From Tipula vernalis (lineage: Eukaryota; Arthropoda; Insecta; Diptera; Tipulidae), in the NCBI GenBank assembly GCA_958295665.1, contig OY282560.1, positions 272,850,177 through 272,914,176 of the forward strand: DNA of 64,000 nucleotides. The letters are read 5' to 3'. The position numbers and the translations under genes are program-made. How positions within the stretch are numbered: position 1 is the first letter of the stretch; each line of letters starts with the position of its first letter. This document shows positions 32,256 to 44,083 of this stretch, in pieces. The notes under the pieces are model-generated. The model worked only from the letters and a program-made list of their open reading frames with translations, did no database searches and was not told where the DNA came from.

Positions 32256-34486
32256 CGTTGACACGGGAGATATCGTTAGATTCATTGAAAAAAGCAAAGT
32301 TAACTTTAGTTGTACTAGTCCGCACTTTATAGCTTTCAAGTTAAATGGGTTTAAACAAGCTTATACAATTTTTTTGTTTTTTTTTTTTCAAATAAAGCTT
32401 ATTCTTTTCATAATTAACAAGTCCTGAGATTAAATAAAACCTATTAAATTTGAACAAAAAACCTGGAAAAAATGAATTGATCAAAAGATCTTGGTTTGTG
32501 AATCTTTAATTATATAAATTTTCACTTAGATTAAGAATTAAATGAGTCCCGAAAAAAGGGGATTTTACGCGTTAAAAAATGGGATTCAAGTTTTGGTAAA
32601 TATAGCAGTTATTTTGCATATTTGGAAAATATCGACACTCGTAGGTTATTTAATTAATTTCTTTTAACAAAGAAAATGGAGTAAAGAGAGATACTTAGTC
32701 TTGCCGAATTAGACAAAAAATTGGTTTATAAATGAAAGAAATTGATCAGATTCGATGAGTTAGGACAGAATCTTCTTAACAACTAAGAAATTCGAGCAAC
32801 GAAGACAGAGTCCCTATTTCTAAATATACCAATCTGTGTACGAAACGAAAGTTCAATTCGATCCGTATATGCTTTGGTATTCCTGAATACGAACGTAGAG
32901 TATATTTTAATTTTTGTAGTTTAGGCAACGGGAAATTTTGTTTTATTTGAAACATCCTTAAAATGGCAGTGTAAAACTGAAAATAAACGTAAATATGTCA
33001 AATTTTTGACATTAATTTAGTTTTTAATTTGCTATCAAACTGGAATAATTTTTTGAAATAAAAACAAATACAAATCTGTACCTAGAAAAATCCATAGCTA
33101 TTTCGTAAAATTTTGATTTTATTTATTTAGTTTATTGTGATTGCGGCGTTGAGGTACCCGGTAATTAATACATAAAATTTGTGAAATTTTGCTAAATAAA
33201 AAAATATTTTCAATTAAAACAAATTTGGCTTTTAATTTTTAACAATTTGTATTTCCCTTAAAAATTAAAAAAAAATTAAAAATATTAATTTCTTGTGTAT
33301 ACATTTTGCATTTTTTGCTTGTTTATTTTTGGTGTCGTTAACTATTATATCATCGAACCAAGATCCGTTCATGAACTTACAAAAACTGTTCGAATTCGTA
33401 TAGTGAAATAAGAAAAATTTTGCCACGAATCATGCTTACAGGAATTCGTACAAGAAATAAAGTTATTCGTATTCAAAAATACCAATGATACTATTTTTTG
33501 TTCGTATTCGTATTCAGAAATAGAGGCCCAGAGTTGTTTTGAACGATTTCGATTTTCAGCAAATGACTCACTTATTTTGAATTAAATTGATAAAGGCCAA
33601 AGTTGGCCAAACTCGTGGAAAAAACCAATTTTTATATTTTACAATTAAAAAATGTTAAAATCTGCGTAAATTACATTAAAATGTAAATTATATGTAAACA
33701 AATTTTCATTTTAAAAGAAACAAATTATAAGAAGTATTTCACTGAAAATTTAAGATACAAAGTTAATAAAAATTATAATTATAACCAACAATTATAATTA
33801 TAATTATAATTATAATTATCTACTATTCGTTAAAGGTTGGCTTTCAATATCATCGAATGATCGTTTCGACAAATCTTCCAACAATTTAAATGTGAAGACC
33901 TTATCAAATAGTCTATGGTATATTTAAGATGCGCAAAATAATTTTCCGTTTTTCTTATTGATGACAAACCATTTTTTAAAAGGTGCTTTAATTTTAGATA
34001 AAATTTAAATGCGAAAAATGCAGCATTCTAAAATTCGCTCTATAAATTTTATTATTCGCTCTTCACTGATCGAATAATCAGTACTTCATAAAAAATATGG
34101 ATATTTTTCAGCTGCTCTATTTCCGACAAACTCACGTATTTTTTGAACCGAAAATTAAAATTCTCTGAGGATGTTAACGGCATTTACAAAAAAGATCGAA
34201 AAGGCCGGGCCTGAACTCTATAAACATTTTTGTTCTATGGTGCATAACCACATACGCTAATAAGAGAAATGACATAATTTCAATACCAATTAAAACATTT
34301 TAACTTGTTTGTTTATTTATTAGTTAATCCAATTACCATCGTACATGCATATGGGCACTAATTTTAACACTAATGTATTTCCCCCACGGAATAATTAAAT
34401 TTTGATCTACACAATTTTTTTCGTAGAGTGATTATTTTCCGAAATATTTGAGTGTATCAGGTTAAAAACATCACTCTGTATATGTA
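30330..34486. other. AT-rich stretch with simple repeats, no gene
   Basis: Contains TACATA-type simple sequence (30640-30830, 32070-32130), the TA microsatellite at 32179-32252 and an AATTAT microsatellite near 33775-33820. Segments near 32806-32890 and 33400-33531 hold CCCTATTTCTAAATA and its near-inverse TATTCAGAAATAGAGG, with many TTCGTATTC motifs, and might be the ends of an old MITE. The frames at 30605-30940 and 31563-31751 are composition artefacts in my view. Confidence 0.4.
32179..32252. repeat. (TA)n microsatellite
   Basis: An uninterrupted TA run of about 37 units. Confidence 0.95.
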
Positions 34487-34671
34487 GGAATCAACCATGT
34501 ACTTGTAGTATTAGCGAATTTTACAGTTCCCCTTATAAAATTTTAAAAATTTAATTTTATTGTATTTAACGCATACATGCGGATTGAAATTGAAAGACAA
34601 AATTGAAATTGTTAGAAGTTTATAAGGGGAATTGTAAAATTCGCTAATACAACAGGTACATGGTTGATTCC
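34487..34671. mobile_element. Short MITE, TA TSD
   Basis: GGAATCAACCATGTACTTGT at 34487 and its near reverse complement ending GGTTGATTCC at 34671 are flanked by TA (34485-34486 and 34672-34673). The inverted repeats run about 55 bp, through TATTAGCGAATTTTACA and CCCCTTATAAA, leaving about 75 bp between them. No coding capacity. Confidence 0.85.
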
Positions 34672-34673
34672 TA

Positions 34674-36591
34674 TGTTTAGGAAAAAATCAGTATCGTAAG
34701 TTAGCAGTTAGTCGCTACAGCCTGCTGAGACGATTGAAAAGTGATTTAAATAGCAGAAACGTCGTCACATCGAAACTAAATTGCAGAACTCTTAACAATT
34801 TCTCTCTTCGTAAAATTAAAGTTTGTATATTAAGAAAGTAAATAAATTAAAAATATGTGAACTACTAGCAAAAGCGCAAAAGCAACATAAATGAAAGTAT
34901 ACAAGCCCGATTGTTCCAACACATAGACGATTTGGGTGGCCAAATTTTCTTAAATACTGTTCGAATAGATATCAATAACTTTTTGGAAAATTTCAACATA
35001 ATAAAATAAAATTTGACTGTTAATTGATTAATTAAAAGGTGGTGTTATTGCGTCTTCCTTAATTTTTTAGCTTACCTGGTGGTATACTTGAAGAGATAGT
35101 ATCTTCCATAAATTTTATAAGAAACTATAGCCAGCCGACACAACCTGGGTATATTAAAGCTCAACCTGGATGGCATACTCCAGAATATTTGCCCTATATA
35201 ACGTTAAAATTGACAAATAATTTTTTGGTCATTTTATTTGCAATCATTTTTATGCCTCGAATATAAAATTTTGGTTGCTTCATCAGTGTTAAGGTATGCG
35301 ATAACAAAAGTAAAGTGGTTATTTAATTAAAAATTCGGAAAATAGTAACAATAACAAAAGAGGGATTCTTCCTAATTTCTAATTTTGTTGCGCATCGGTA
35401 GGCTAAATTACGTAAAACTAAACAAATCTAGTACAATTTTTGTAATTTTTCTGTTTTCAATCAATTTTTTTAATTTGTTGACAGAAAATATGTTTTGTGT
35501 GAAAAGTGCCAAAATGAAGGATAAAAATTAATTAGTTAGTTAGTTTCGCGCATAAGCCTTGATGTTGCTTGACTAAAAACATTTAAACATAAAATGTCAT
35601 AAAACATTATAAATGTTTGATTTTTATGTATTTGTGAGCTTACTGATTTATATTGTACCGAAGATTTTGCAGAAAAAGCAGAAACAAATTGCTTATATCA
35701 AAGGAAAGCGCATTGCTTATATCAAAGCCTTGATCTAGCTATACCTTAGGGGCGGGATGCAAAAGGAATTGTTCATTATCTATTGCCGGCCCACTTTTCA
35801 TGTAGGCTGCCATGAAACAATGCAATGTGCATCTGGTTAACGTAAAAGGACCTGCAACCGTACGTCCTCGATTTGATTACTGCGTAAGGCAGGACATTAA
35901 AGCGAACTGAAAACGTTTGCAAAGTTAGAAACAGCCCAAAACAAATTACTTTTGCTATTACAGTAGTTAAAATTAAATTAACTATCTCCCATATAAGAAA
36001 AGTTTGTTTCAACTCAAAACCAATAAACCAAATTTCCAGCAAATAGCATGAAATTTGGTTTTTATAGTAAATCAACTCCAACTTCCAAAATCAAATAGTT
36101 AGATTTACAACGTAATAGAAGGCTGGCGTGAAGAAATACATTAAAGCAAATAAACATAAGGTTTTCAAAAATTTACTGGCTGATATGAAGAAAATCTAAA
36201 TTATAATTAGACAATAAAGTCTTGCTGTACAAAATGTTAATCTAACCTGTTAATAAAAAAAACACTTCGGCAACGGACGCTAACGAAAATACTTGACAAT
36301 CACGTAATTACAAAATATAAACGATGGCCCAACGGTCAATCCGTTAGAGAAGTAATTAAAGAATCCTATATACATATAAAAATCTAAATAATTATTCGTT
36401 CACATAAAGTGAGAGACCAAAACATATTAAACACAAGGCTTACGTTGGTTACCTTATAATCCTCCTAAAAATTAAAAAAATTCCTGAAATCTCAAAAACT
36501 TTTTCCTGAGGTGGCACATTAGAAACATGAAGTATAAAGGATAAAAAAATTAAATCTTCAGCTTTTTAAATTTGCTTTTCATTGCTTTTCT
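34674..36591. other. AT-rich stretch, no gene supported
   Basis: A short direct repeat, ATTGCTTATATCAAAG, occurs at about 35689 and 35712. The minus-strand frame at 35776-36081 has no recognisable motif. Confidence 0.4.
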
Positions 36592-36690
36592 CACGAAATA
36601 TGGTATAAAGTGATGATCACGATGCGGTATAAGAGAGCATCACCGTGATTGATCATTGATTGCTCATGGGGGGCTCACTCATACAATAGT
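36592..36690. repeat. ~95-bp dispersed hairpin repeat, copy 2
   Basis: Matches 27285-27378 from ACGAAATATGGTATAAAGTG through GCATCACCGTGATTG to a GCTCA-rich end, with scattered substitutions. Its stem is weakened by a change (ATCACGATG instead of ATCACGGTG). Confidence 0.65.
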
Positions 36691-36932
36691 GGTGTAAAAT
36701 AAAATGAAAACAACGAAAAATTCCAAATACCAAACTATTTCGCCTCTGATTATTTTATTTTCGAATAAATTCAAAGCATGATAATAATAGCCGCGTTTCT
36801 TGCCGTTTGATCTGATCCGAACAACAAGCAAAAATAAGAACTACACAACTGTATTAAATTTTCGTTGTTGTTTTCAACGTAAACTGTGGTCTCATCCGGA
36901 TCACATATGGGTCAAGAAATTCTGTTATTAAT

Positions 36933-37082
36933 AATAGTACATTGTGTCATTAGGATTAAAAGTGATACTTTGTTTGACGAGCAATTATATTTGCATGCGA
37001 GGCGAAGCGCAGCGTAGCCGAGCAAAAGCAAATATTTGCGAGTCAAACAAAGTCACTTTTAATCCGAATAACACATACTATT
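36933..37082. repeat. Palindromic module bounded by AATAGTA/TACTATT
   Basis: An imperfect palindrome: AGGATTAAAAGTGA and CTTTGTTTGAC on the left pair with GTCAAACAAAG and TCACTTTTAATCC on the right, around a GC-rich centre (GCGAGGCGAAGCGCAGCG). The outer borders AATAGTA and TACTATT match the outer border of the YR terminal module at 2911, although the interior is different. It lies directly upstream of the YR gene fragment and may be its left terminal module. Confidence 0.65.
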
Positions 37083-37260
37083 TTTTCTTCAACGAAGAAA
37101 TGCTTATTATAAACTAATTATACAAGTAAGTACAAATTATGTAATTAATATTTCAAAATTGAAAGTAATTTTGTTGAAATATTTTGTGAAACTAAGGAGA
37201 TCATGACTTTTGTTTGGTTTGACTATTGTAAGTGTCAAACTGCCAAGCTATAATTATAAT

Positions 37261-37509
37261 ATTTTTCTTGCGAACAAAATGTTTGAATCAGAAGATTTAT
37301 CAAATTTACCTCCGGATGTGGTTCAAACAGCAAAGGAAATTGTATTAAACCTATTGCCATCAAAATCACGTAAGATTTACGAGTGCGCATATAACCGATT
37401 TTTGAAGTGGTGTACTGAAAAAAATGTGCAATCTGGATTATATTCAGAAAGCGTTCTATTGGCATACTTTGCCAATTTGTCTACGAAGATGAAAAGTTCG
37501 ACTCTTTGG
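37261..37509 (+). pseudogene. YR N-terminal fragment, plus-strand arm
   Basis: From the Met at 37279 (MFESEDLSNLPPDVVQTAKE) the frame gives LLPSKSRKIYE, RFLKWCTEKN and SESVLLAYFANLSTKMKSST. It is collinear with exon 1 of the recombinase at 3324 but clearly diverged from it (roughly half the residues match by eye). It breaks off after STLW at the palindrome junction. No catalytic domain follows. Confidence 0.8.
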
Positions 37510-37906
37510 GAGCAAAATTTAAAAACAAGTCGATTTGTGCTTTATCGAGAACCCTCGATTTTTTTGCTGTGTAACCAACATTCTGTTTTTTTAAAAATGC
37601 TCGCAATTTGGAATATTTTTCGATGTTTACGCCATTTTTATAATTTAATGTGGCCTTAACCATAGAATATTGCGCCCAAAGAGTCGAACTTTTCATCTTC
37701 GTAGACAAATTGGCAAAGTATGCCAATAGAACGCTTTCTGAATATAATCCAGATTGCACATTTTTTTCAGTACACCACTTCAAAAATCGGTTATATGCGC
37801 ACTCGTAAATCTTACGTGATTTTGATGGCAATAGGTTTAATACAATTTCCTTTGCTGTTTGAACCACATCCGAAGGTAAATTTGATAAATCTTCTGATTC
37901 AAACAT
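37481..37906 (-). pseudogene. YR N-terminal fragment, minus-strand arm
   Basis: The minus-strand copy starts with the same MFESEDLSNLP segment and extends further than the plus arm, through AQYSMVKATLNYKNGVNIEK and KSRVLDKAQIDLFLNFAP, ending at the duplication boundary. This covers the whole core-binding-like domain seen at 3324-3700 but none of the catalytic domain. The two arms differ at one visible residue (P versus S in NLPPD/NLPSD). Confidence 0.8.
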
Positions 37907-38275
37907 TTTGTTCGCAAGAAAAATATTATAATTATAGCTTGGCAGTTTGACACTTACAGTAGTCAAACCAAACAAAAGTCATGATCTCCTTAGTTTCACA
38001 AAATATTTCAACAAAATTACTTTCAATTTTGAAATTTTAATTACATAATTTGTACTTACTTGTAATATATACATTATAAATATTATTGTGTCTTCACTAT
38101 AATATTTTTCTCCTATAGTATTAAAAATACCTACTTTTACACCAAGGATTAAAAGTGTAGCTTAGCAACACACACATTTTATAAAATAGTAAGAAAAAGG
38201 CCAACTTTAATACCAAAAAACAGTATTAAAACAAGAGGCTTTTAAGACGTTGGGAGAAAAACTATTTTGTTCACG

Positions 38276-38669
38276 ACTAACGTATAGCATATTCATTATA
38301 CGTTTGTTTCTTCAATTATAATCATATACATTATTCACTGCTAGTTTATCTAGTAGTCCCTTTTTCCATTATTCACTACTACCAAATAAAAATTTCAGTT
38401 TTGAAATTTTATCTAGTAGTCTCTTGCCATTTTCATTACTATTAATTGAGACGTTAAAATGTCGACTCAAATTATTTGAGGTTTATTTAAAGGATTTGAT
38501 AATAAAAAACAATTTTTTATCGATCGTGGACAAAGTATCGTATTCTACTCGCATATAATGGCTGTTATTCACTCAGATGATTTACGACACTCGCCTATCG
38601 GCTCGTGTCGGTAAACTTCATCTTCGTGAATAACAGCTATCATTATATGCTCGTTGAATAATATACTAT
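38276..38669. mobile_element. Solo YR terminal module
   Basis: The order of segments is the same as at the right end of the YR element at 2911-5157, read inverted: TTTTGTTCACGACTAACG start, TATCTAGTAGTCCC/TATCTAGTAGTCTC pair, GTCGACTCAAATTATTTGAG block, GTGGACAAAGTATCG border, then the self-complementary core with GGCTGTTATTCACTCAGATG, ending ATATACTAT. It has no coding capacity. By eye it is about 90% identical to the 4740-5157 copy. It may be the right end of the fold-back YR locus or an independent non-autonomous element. Confidence 0.7.
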
Positions 38670-39042
38670 ATAGTAATAAGATGCATTTGTCGTTTTGTTT
38701 AGTATAATAAGTCAACACATCGACAAACAATACTTTCGAGATTAATGAAGATTGTTCGAGGCTATTACAAATTATTCATAATTATAATGGCCTTGAGCGT
38801 TACTTGCATTATACAATATTATAAGTTTACAGCTAATTCGCGATTTTGTAAATTTCTAAAATTATTTAAGTACATATCTTCGATACGTTTAAGCCTTTTA
38901 TAGAAATATTTGAGACATGTCGAGATGAACGTAGAGTAAATACCTATGCTAAAATTAGGGTTAGGTGGCACATACTTCGGAGAATTTTTCAATTTCGACT
39001 TTTAATAATAAATAATTCCTCGTTTTGAGGATTTTAAAGATA

Positions 39043-40220
39043 CAGTCCGTTACAGCAGATTAAATCCACTAAATAAAAAAATGGGAATTCCCGAATTCAT
39101 CTCTTTTGGGTTCTATCGCTATTGTTTTTTTTTATACTGAAAGGTCGATGATTTCATCACTAATCAAATGACTAAAAATTTGTTTTCTAGTTGGCTTTGG
39201 AAATGTTCCTTTTTTTGTTTTTCATTTGAACAAGATAAAAAAATTCATTTTTAATAAAAACACGTGAATAAATTCAGTTCATTTTCCTTTCTTTTGTTTA
39301 GTTTTATTAAAATAAAAAAATTAAATAAAAATTAAATTAGTGTTGTAAATTGTTTTTTAAAAAAATGGGAAAAAACAAAAACTTAAACGATGTTGAAATG
39401 GGAAAAATTGATGCTTACCACGATCAAAGACATTCGAGCCGATTCATAGCCGAAAAACTAGACCGAAGTCACACTGTTGTGTTAAATTATTTAAGAAATC
39501 CTGAAAACTATGGAAAAAATATGAAAGGCTGTTCTGTTTCGAAATTAAAACCGGTAGATAAGCGTAAAATAATTCGTATTACCTCCAATTCTGCTCTATC
39601 TGCTCGCAGAATCAAGGAGAAAGCCGGTGTTAATGTCTATGTATAAACCGTTCGTCGCGCCATACAGAAAGCTAAACATCTTAAACGGATGAAAATTAAG
39701 AAAAAGCCACCATTAAATGAAGCTCGAAAAAACAATCGGCTTCAATTTGGGAAAGAGTAACCAGTGGTACAAAGGGTGGTTGGGCGGATATTTCTTTGAA
39801 TTATTTGAAGTCGCTATACGATTCAATGTCCAATAGAATATTTGAGCTTATTTCAAAGAATGGAGGCAGCACTCATTATTAAAATAAATAAAAAAATGTA
39901 TTATTATAAATAAATAAAATTAAATATTAAAAAAAAAATTATAATTTCATAAAAATATTTCGTGTATTTATTCAAATTCTGGCGTGGATTTATTCACATG
40001 TAACAGTAAAAAAATGCCTTTTTTTGGTACTTCCCAACAAAATAACAAAATGCACGACTTTAGAACTCAAAAAGAAAAAAAAAAATGTTCAGCCATTTAT
40101 TTTAGTGATAATGTTCTTTAAATTTTAGTAAAAACCCAAATAACACGGGGGTTAAAATTAAATCATACAAGGGTATTTCCTACATTGTTTTCATTGGATT
40201 TAATCAACTGTAACGGACTG
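39043..40220 (+). mobile_element. Tc3-like transposon, internally deleted
   Basis: Inverted repeats CAGTCCGTTACAGCAGATTA (39043) and TAATCAACTGTAACGGACTG (40220) are flanked by TA (39041-39042 and 40221-40222). The interior holds both ends of a transposase gene with the catalytic middle removed. At 1178 bp it is shorter than an intact Tc element. Confidence 0.9.
39365..39882 (+). pseudogene. Tc3-like transposase, deleted
   Basis: The real ATG is at 39365. The N-terminus (MGKNKNLNDVEMGKIDAYHD, RSHTVVLNYLRNPENYGKN) is a paired helix-turn-helix for TIR binding, as in Tc3. The second helix-turn-helix follows (SALSARRIKEKAG) and then a TAA at 39644-39646. After the stop come KAKHLKRMKIKKKPPLNEAR and, past a deletion that removes the whole DDE core, the family C-terminus SLYDSMSNRIFELISKNGGS followed by THY and stop at 39882. 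Confidence 0.88.
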
Positions 40221-40264
40221 TATTATACATAATAAACAAAAAACGAAAACCGCAGGCCGTTGCT

Positions 40265-40560
40265 ACTTTTAAAGTTAGCCGAAAGTTGGCCACCGAAAGT
40301 GAAAAGTCGATAATGCAGATTGTGTTAGTCTAGCCGAAAGTAAAAAATGCTAATGCAGATTGTGATCGCAGCCGAAAGTAAAAACAAATCGATAATCCAG
40401 ATTGTGTTATCTCAGCCGAAAATAAAAAATGTCATGGACCCTGATAAAGTAAGCCGAAAGTTTCCAGCCGAAAGTAAAAAGTCGATAATGCAGATTATGA
40501 TATTAACATTCCATCCGAAAATAAAAAATTTATTAGTTATCAGCCGAAAGTAATAAATGG
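40265..40560. repeat. AGCCGAAAGTAAAAA irregular array
   Basis: At least eight copies of AGCCGAAA(G/A)TAAAAA, most followed by a GTCGATAATGCAGATTGTG-type segment, at uneven spacing of about 30-55 bp. Confidence 0.85.
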
Positions 40561-40629
40561 GAACAAATTTTTGTAGATAGCCTTACTTGGAAAACTTTGT
40601 TTAACCAAGTCGTGGAAAATATCGAAAAT

Positions 40630-41400
40630 CAGATGAATCCACAAAATTATAATAAAATCAGTCTCTAGAGTGTATATCTGAAGTTGAATCGTTTTTACGT
40701 TATTTGTCAATAGTTACCACAGAAAAAAAATTCTGTTCAAGTTTCCCGTGGGAAATCACGGAAAATTTGCAAATATTGGAAATGCCCAAAGTAAGAAATG
40801 AATGTATAAAATCAGCCACTACAGTATTATGTCTGGAGATGAATTGCATTGATGTGACTTGTCAATAGCTATCGCAGGAAAAAAATTCAGTACAAGCTTC
40901 CGGTGGAAAATCTCGGAAAATTTGAAAAAGTTTCCAGCCGAAAGTAAAAAATGAATGTATAAAATCAGCCACTAGAGTGTTATGTCTAGAAATGGATTGC
41001 ATTGATATAACTTGTCAATAGTTATCGTTTGAAAAAGGTAAATTTGAAAAAGTTTCCAGCCGAAAGTATGAAATGAATGTATAAAATCATCCTGTATTAA
41101 TGTGACTTGTCAAAAGCTATCGCAGGAAAAAAATTCAGTTCAAATTTCCCATGGGAAATCTCGGAAAATTCGATTTTCCAAAAATCATTAGAAAATTTGT
41201 ATAACATCAGCTTCTAGAGTGTTATGTCTGGCGATGGATTGCATTGATGTGACTTGTCAATAGCTATCGCAGGAAACAAATTCAGTTCTCGGAAAATTTG
41301 TCTTTCCAAAAATAATTATAAAATTTGTATAAAATCAGTCTCTAGGTCTAGAGTTTATATCTGGAGACGTGTTTGATACTGGTTTTATACAAATTTTCTA
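40630..41400. repeat. Irregular tandem array, ~90-160-bp units
   Basis: About five units share CTAGAGTGTTATGTCTGGAG, GACTTGTCAATAGCTATCGC and TCTCGGAAAATTTG, at positions such as 40701, 40858, 41009, 41103 and 41250 for the TTGTCAATAG landmark. The AGCCGAAAGT motif of the adjacent array is also present near 40935 and 41057, which links the two arrays. Confidence 0.8.
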
Positions 41401-43641
41401 GTAATTTTTTGGAAAATTGAATTTTCCGAAATTTTCCACGAGAAACTTGAACTGATTTTTTTCCTTCAAGAAAATTTCGGTTTCATATTTACACACCTTG
41501 TATTTCACCTCATTAATAGAAAAAGGGACGGTTCGTTTGGCATTTAAATAAGTTGATTGGCTTAAAAGGAATGGATGTAAAATCTTTGGATTTAAATCCA
41601 AACTCGAGTATCAACCTTTAGCTGTTGTTCGTTATGTGGCAGATATTTACGATCGACCTTTAGGAAAATAGTTCTTAATATTACAAAACTCCTTCAAATA
41701 TCGTAAAGTAAAATTTTAGGGTTTAGTGAGACACAAAATATTTAGTAAAAACACAATTTATGTGGGGTTTCGTTGGTCATTAACAGATAATCATTAGGTA
41801 CCTAAAAACAAATTTAATAATTTAATGCATTTTATAAAGTTTTAATTTCCAGAGACCTCGTGTTTATTCAGTAACGTTTAAATCTTTGCAAAATTTGGTT
41901 TGTATCAGAAAAATCGGTCTCAAACCATTTTTGAATGATTTTGATTAATGTTTATTACGATCGTTTAACTAATACCTGTGAAAGGGTCTGCTCGGTGGGA
42001 GCCGGAGGCACCTAGTTTACCATTAAAAAAAAAAAAGAAAAGAAAATTTTTTTTTAATCGATGCTGCTAGAATGTTTTAATTTAATTTTTTTTTTTTTTA
42101 GATTGTATTTGCTAAAATAATGAAATAGGATTTGGAGAATTTCACAAATTGTACGATAACGACTTAACAAGAACCAATTAAAACAAAAAAAAAAAAAAAA
42201 ACATGTACCAATGGAACACTCTGAACCTATTATACATGTTTGTATTTTGTTAATTCGAAAAATAAGAAAATGTAGCGTTTGTGTACAGATTTGAGTACAA
42301 ACTTGAAAACATTAAAATTTTTAATTAATAGAAATTATTATAAAATCAATTTTTATTTAAAAATGAATTACTGAAAATAAAATATTGAGTGCAAATGCAA
42401 ACCAATGTGAAATATATTTTGTGGGGTGAATATAGATAATTGAACATGATCTAATTAATGTGTGAGAATGATTAAAAATATTAATTTGTATAAATAAATT
42501 GAAATAAAACCGATTTTTAATTTAATTTACAAATAAATTTTGTTTCACACCACAATTATTTAATAAAAACGAGAGGTTTCATTAAGCATGACGGACATTT
42601 CAATGAGGCAATTTCAATGGCAACAAACCGTATAATCATAAGTTCAGATACCAAACAATTTGTAAAGCAGCCCTAATTGCTTACATCTTTGTTTGGAAAT
42701 TTATTTCTGTAACTGAATTTTGATTGCTATAAATACTTAGTTTTCTTTATTGATAAGGATCATAAAATAGCTGCAGAATAATTAAAGATATAATGTAAAT
42801 TCAAACTTAAATTTACCTAAATTCATGTTGAATTTTCTTTTACGTTACTTTAATACTGATATTGTAAAAGATTTCTGCGCAGAAGTTTTACTGAATATTA
42901 TGAGAACAACATAATTTGATTTCTTTATCCATTGCTTTTTTGTTCATTGATATGTTTGATTATTGGAATGGGGAGAGTAATATTTCATCACTTTCATTTC
43001 AGCCATTGCGATAGCCTCAGTATCTGTAATTAATTTAAATTTTACATTTCATCGTCGAATTCTTTAATACTTTTTCAATACCAAAATCTAAGAAATTTGC
43101 CCATTGCCAATTTGTCAAACTTTCTCATTTTAAACGGTTATTTTGATTCTGCCTCCTTTATATATTTAATCTTATTTTCAATGTGACATTTTATTTCACA
43201 ACATGAAAATTACCTGTACAGATAATTTCATATTATGCTTATTATATAACCTAGACCTAAGATTTTCAATTTAAAGGTCATAATGTAGAACTTTGCAAAA
43301 GCGCTGTGTTCCCTACATCCGAACGAAAAAAAATAAATTATTAGTAAGAATCATTAAGTGAAGTACACATAAATAACACAAATATGGTTATAATTTTGTT
43401 GGTTTTCCTGTAAAAATTTTTTACAGAAGAGACTACATAAATTTTATCTGTATTTAAAAAATGTTTATTTAATCTATAACCTATACTGATTGATATACAC
43501 ACTAAGTTCAAAATTGGTATGTGAATAGAAAATTTTGGAGAGACTAAACAGAAGCAAAGCAGTTTTAGTAAAGGTTTCTGTACTCCAGACCTGCAGTACC
43601 TGTGCCATATACTTACAGAATGTCTCTTTATCCGGACGAAG
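41401..43641. other. AT-rich stretch, no gene supported
   Basis: Poly-A/T tracts near 42025-42205; no coding segment or terminal repeat recognised. Confidence 0.4.
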
Positions 43642-43646
43642 ATATC

Positions 43647-44019
43647 TGTTAATAACGAAGCAATCTAAAATAAAAATAGTCTCTTAGGCTCCGAAAAAGA
43701 AATGAAAATAAAGAAAAAATCTAGAGGCCTTAGGATAATTTTGTTCGTTTAGATCGAGAGACTATCTTGAACTTTTATGTTCGTTTAGGGAATTCAAATA
43801 AATTCAGAATACGGGTAAAAAGAAAATACCGTTAGGAAATAAAACTAAAATTTGTAAGAATTTATAATTTAGTAGAATTACTGTTAATTTGTTACAATAT
43901 ATAATAATTGTGAAATGTTTTAGGTTTTAGTTCAACTAATTAAATGTACACATATGAATTTGTACAAATAAAGAACACAAACAAAAAAGTACTAAAACCA
44001 TTTAGTTTAAATTCCAATA
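43647..44019 (+). repeat. 5' LTR
   Basis: Starts TGTTAATAACGAAGCAATCT, ends TTTAAATTCCAATA. By eye I found no difference from the 3' LTR over 373 bp. AATAAAG near its end may serve as a polyadenylation signal. Confidence 0.95.
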
Positions 44020-44083
44020 TTACTAAAACAAATTTTATTGTTTTTTTTTAACAATAAAGAGTTTAAAGTGCACGATAAAAAAC

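Larger units (their letters stand above)
37124..38062. repeat. Inverted duplication of a YR gene 5' half
   Basis: About 390 bp at 37124-37509 recurs in reverse complement at 37672-38062, with only a handful of base differences by eye. The arms contain the upstream region plus the first exon of a YR gene. The right arm continues about 160 bp further into the gene than the left, and this extension forms the central spacer (37510-37671). At the junction the sequence TTCGACTCTTTGGG is shared by both parts, a microhomology consistent with template switching or fold-back synthesis. Transcription through it would give a long hairpin RNA. Confidence 0.85.

Noticed and set aside
35776..36081. 101-codon minus-strand frame
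   Set aside because: No recognisable motif, AT-rich, no neighbouring exon signals.
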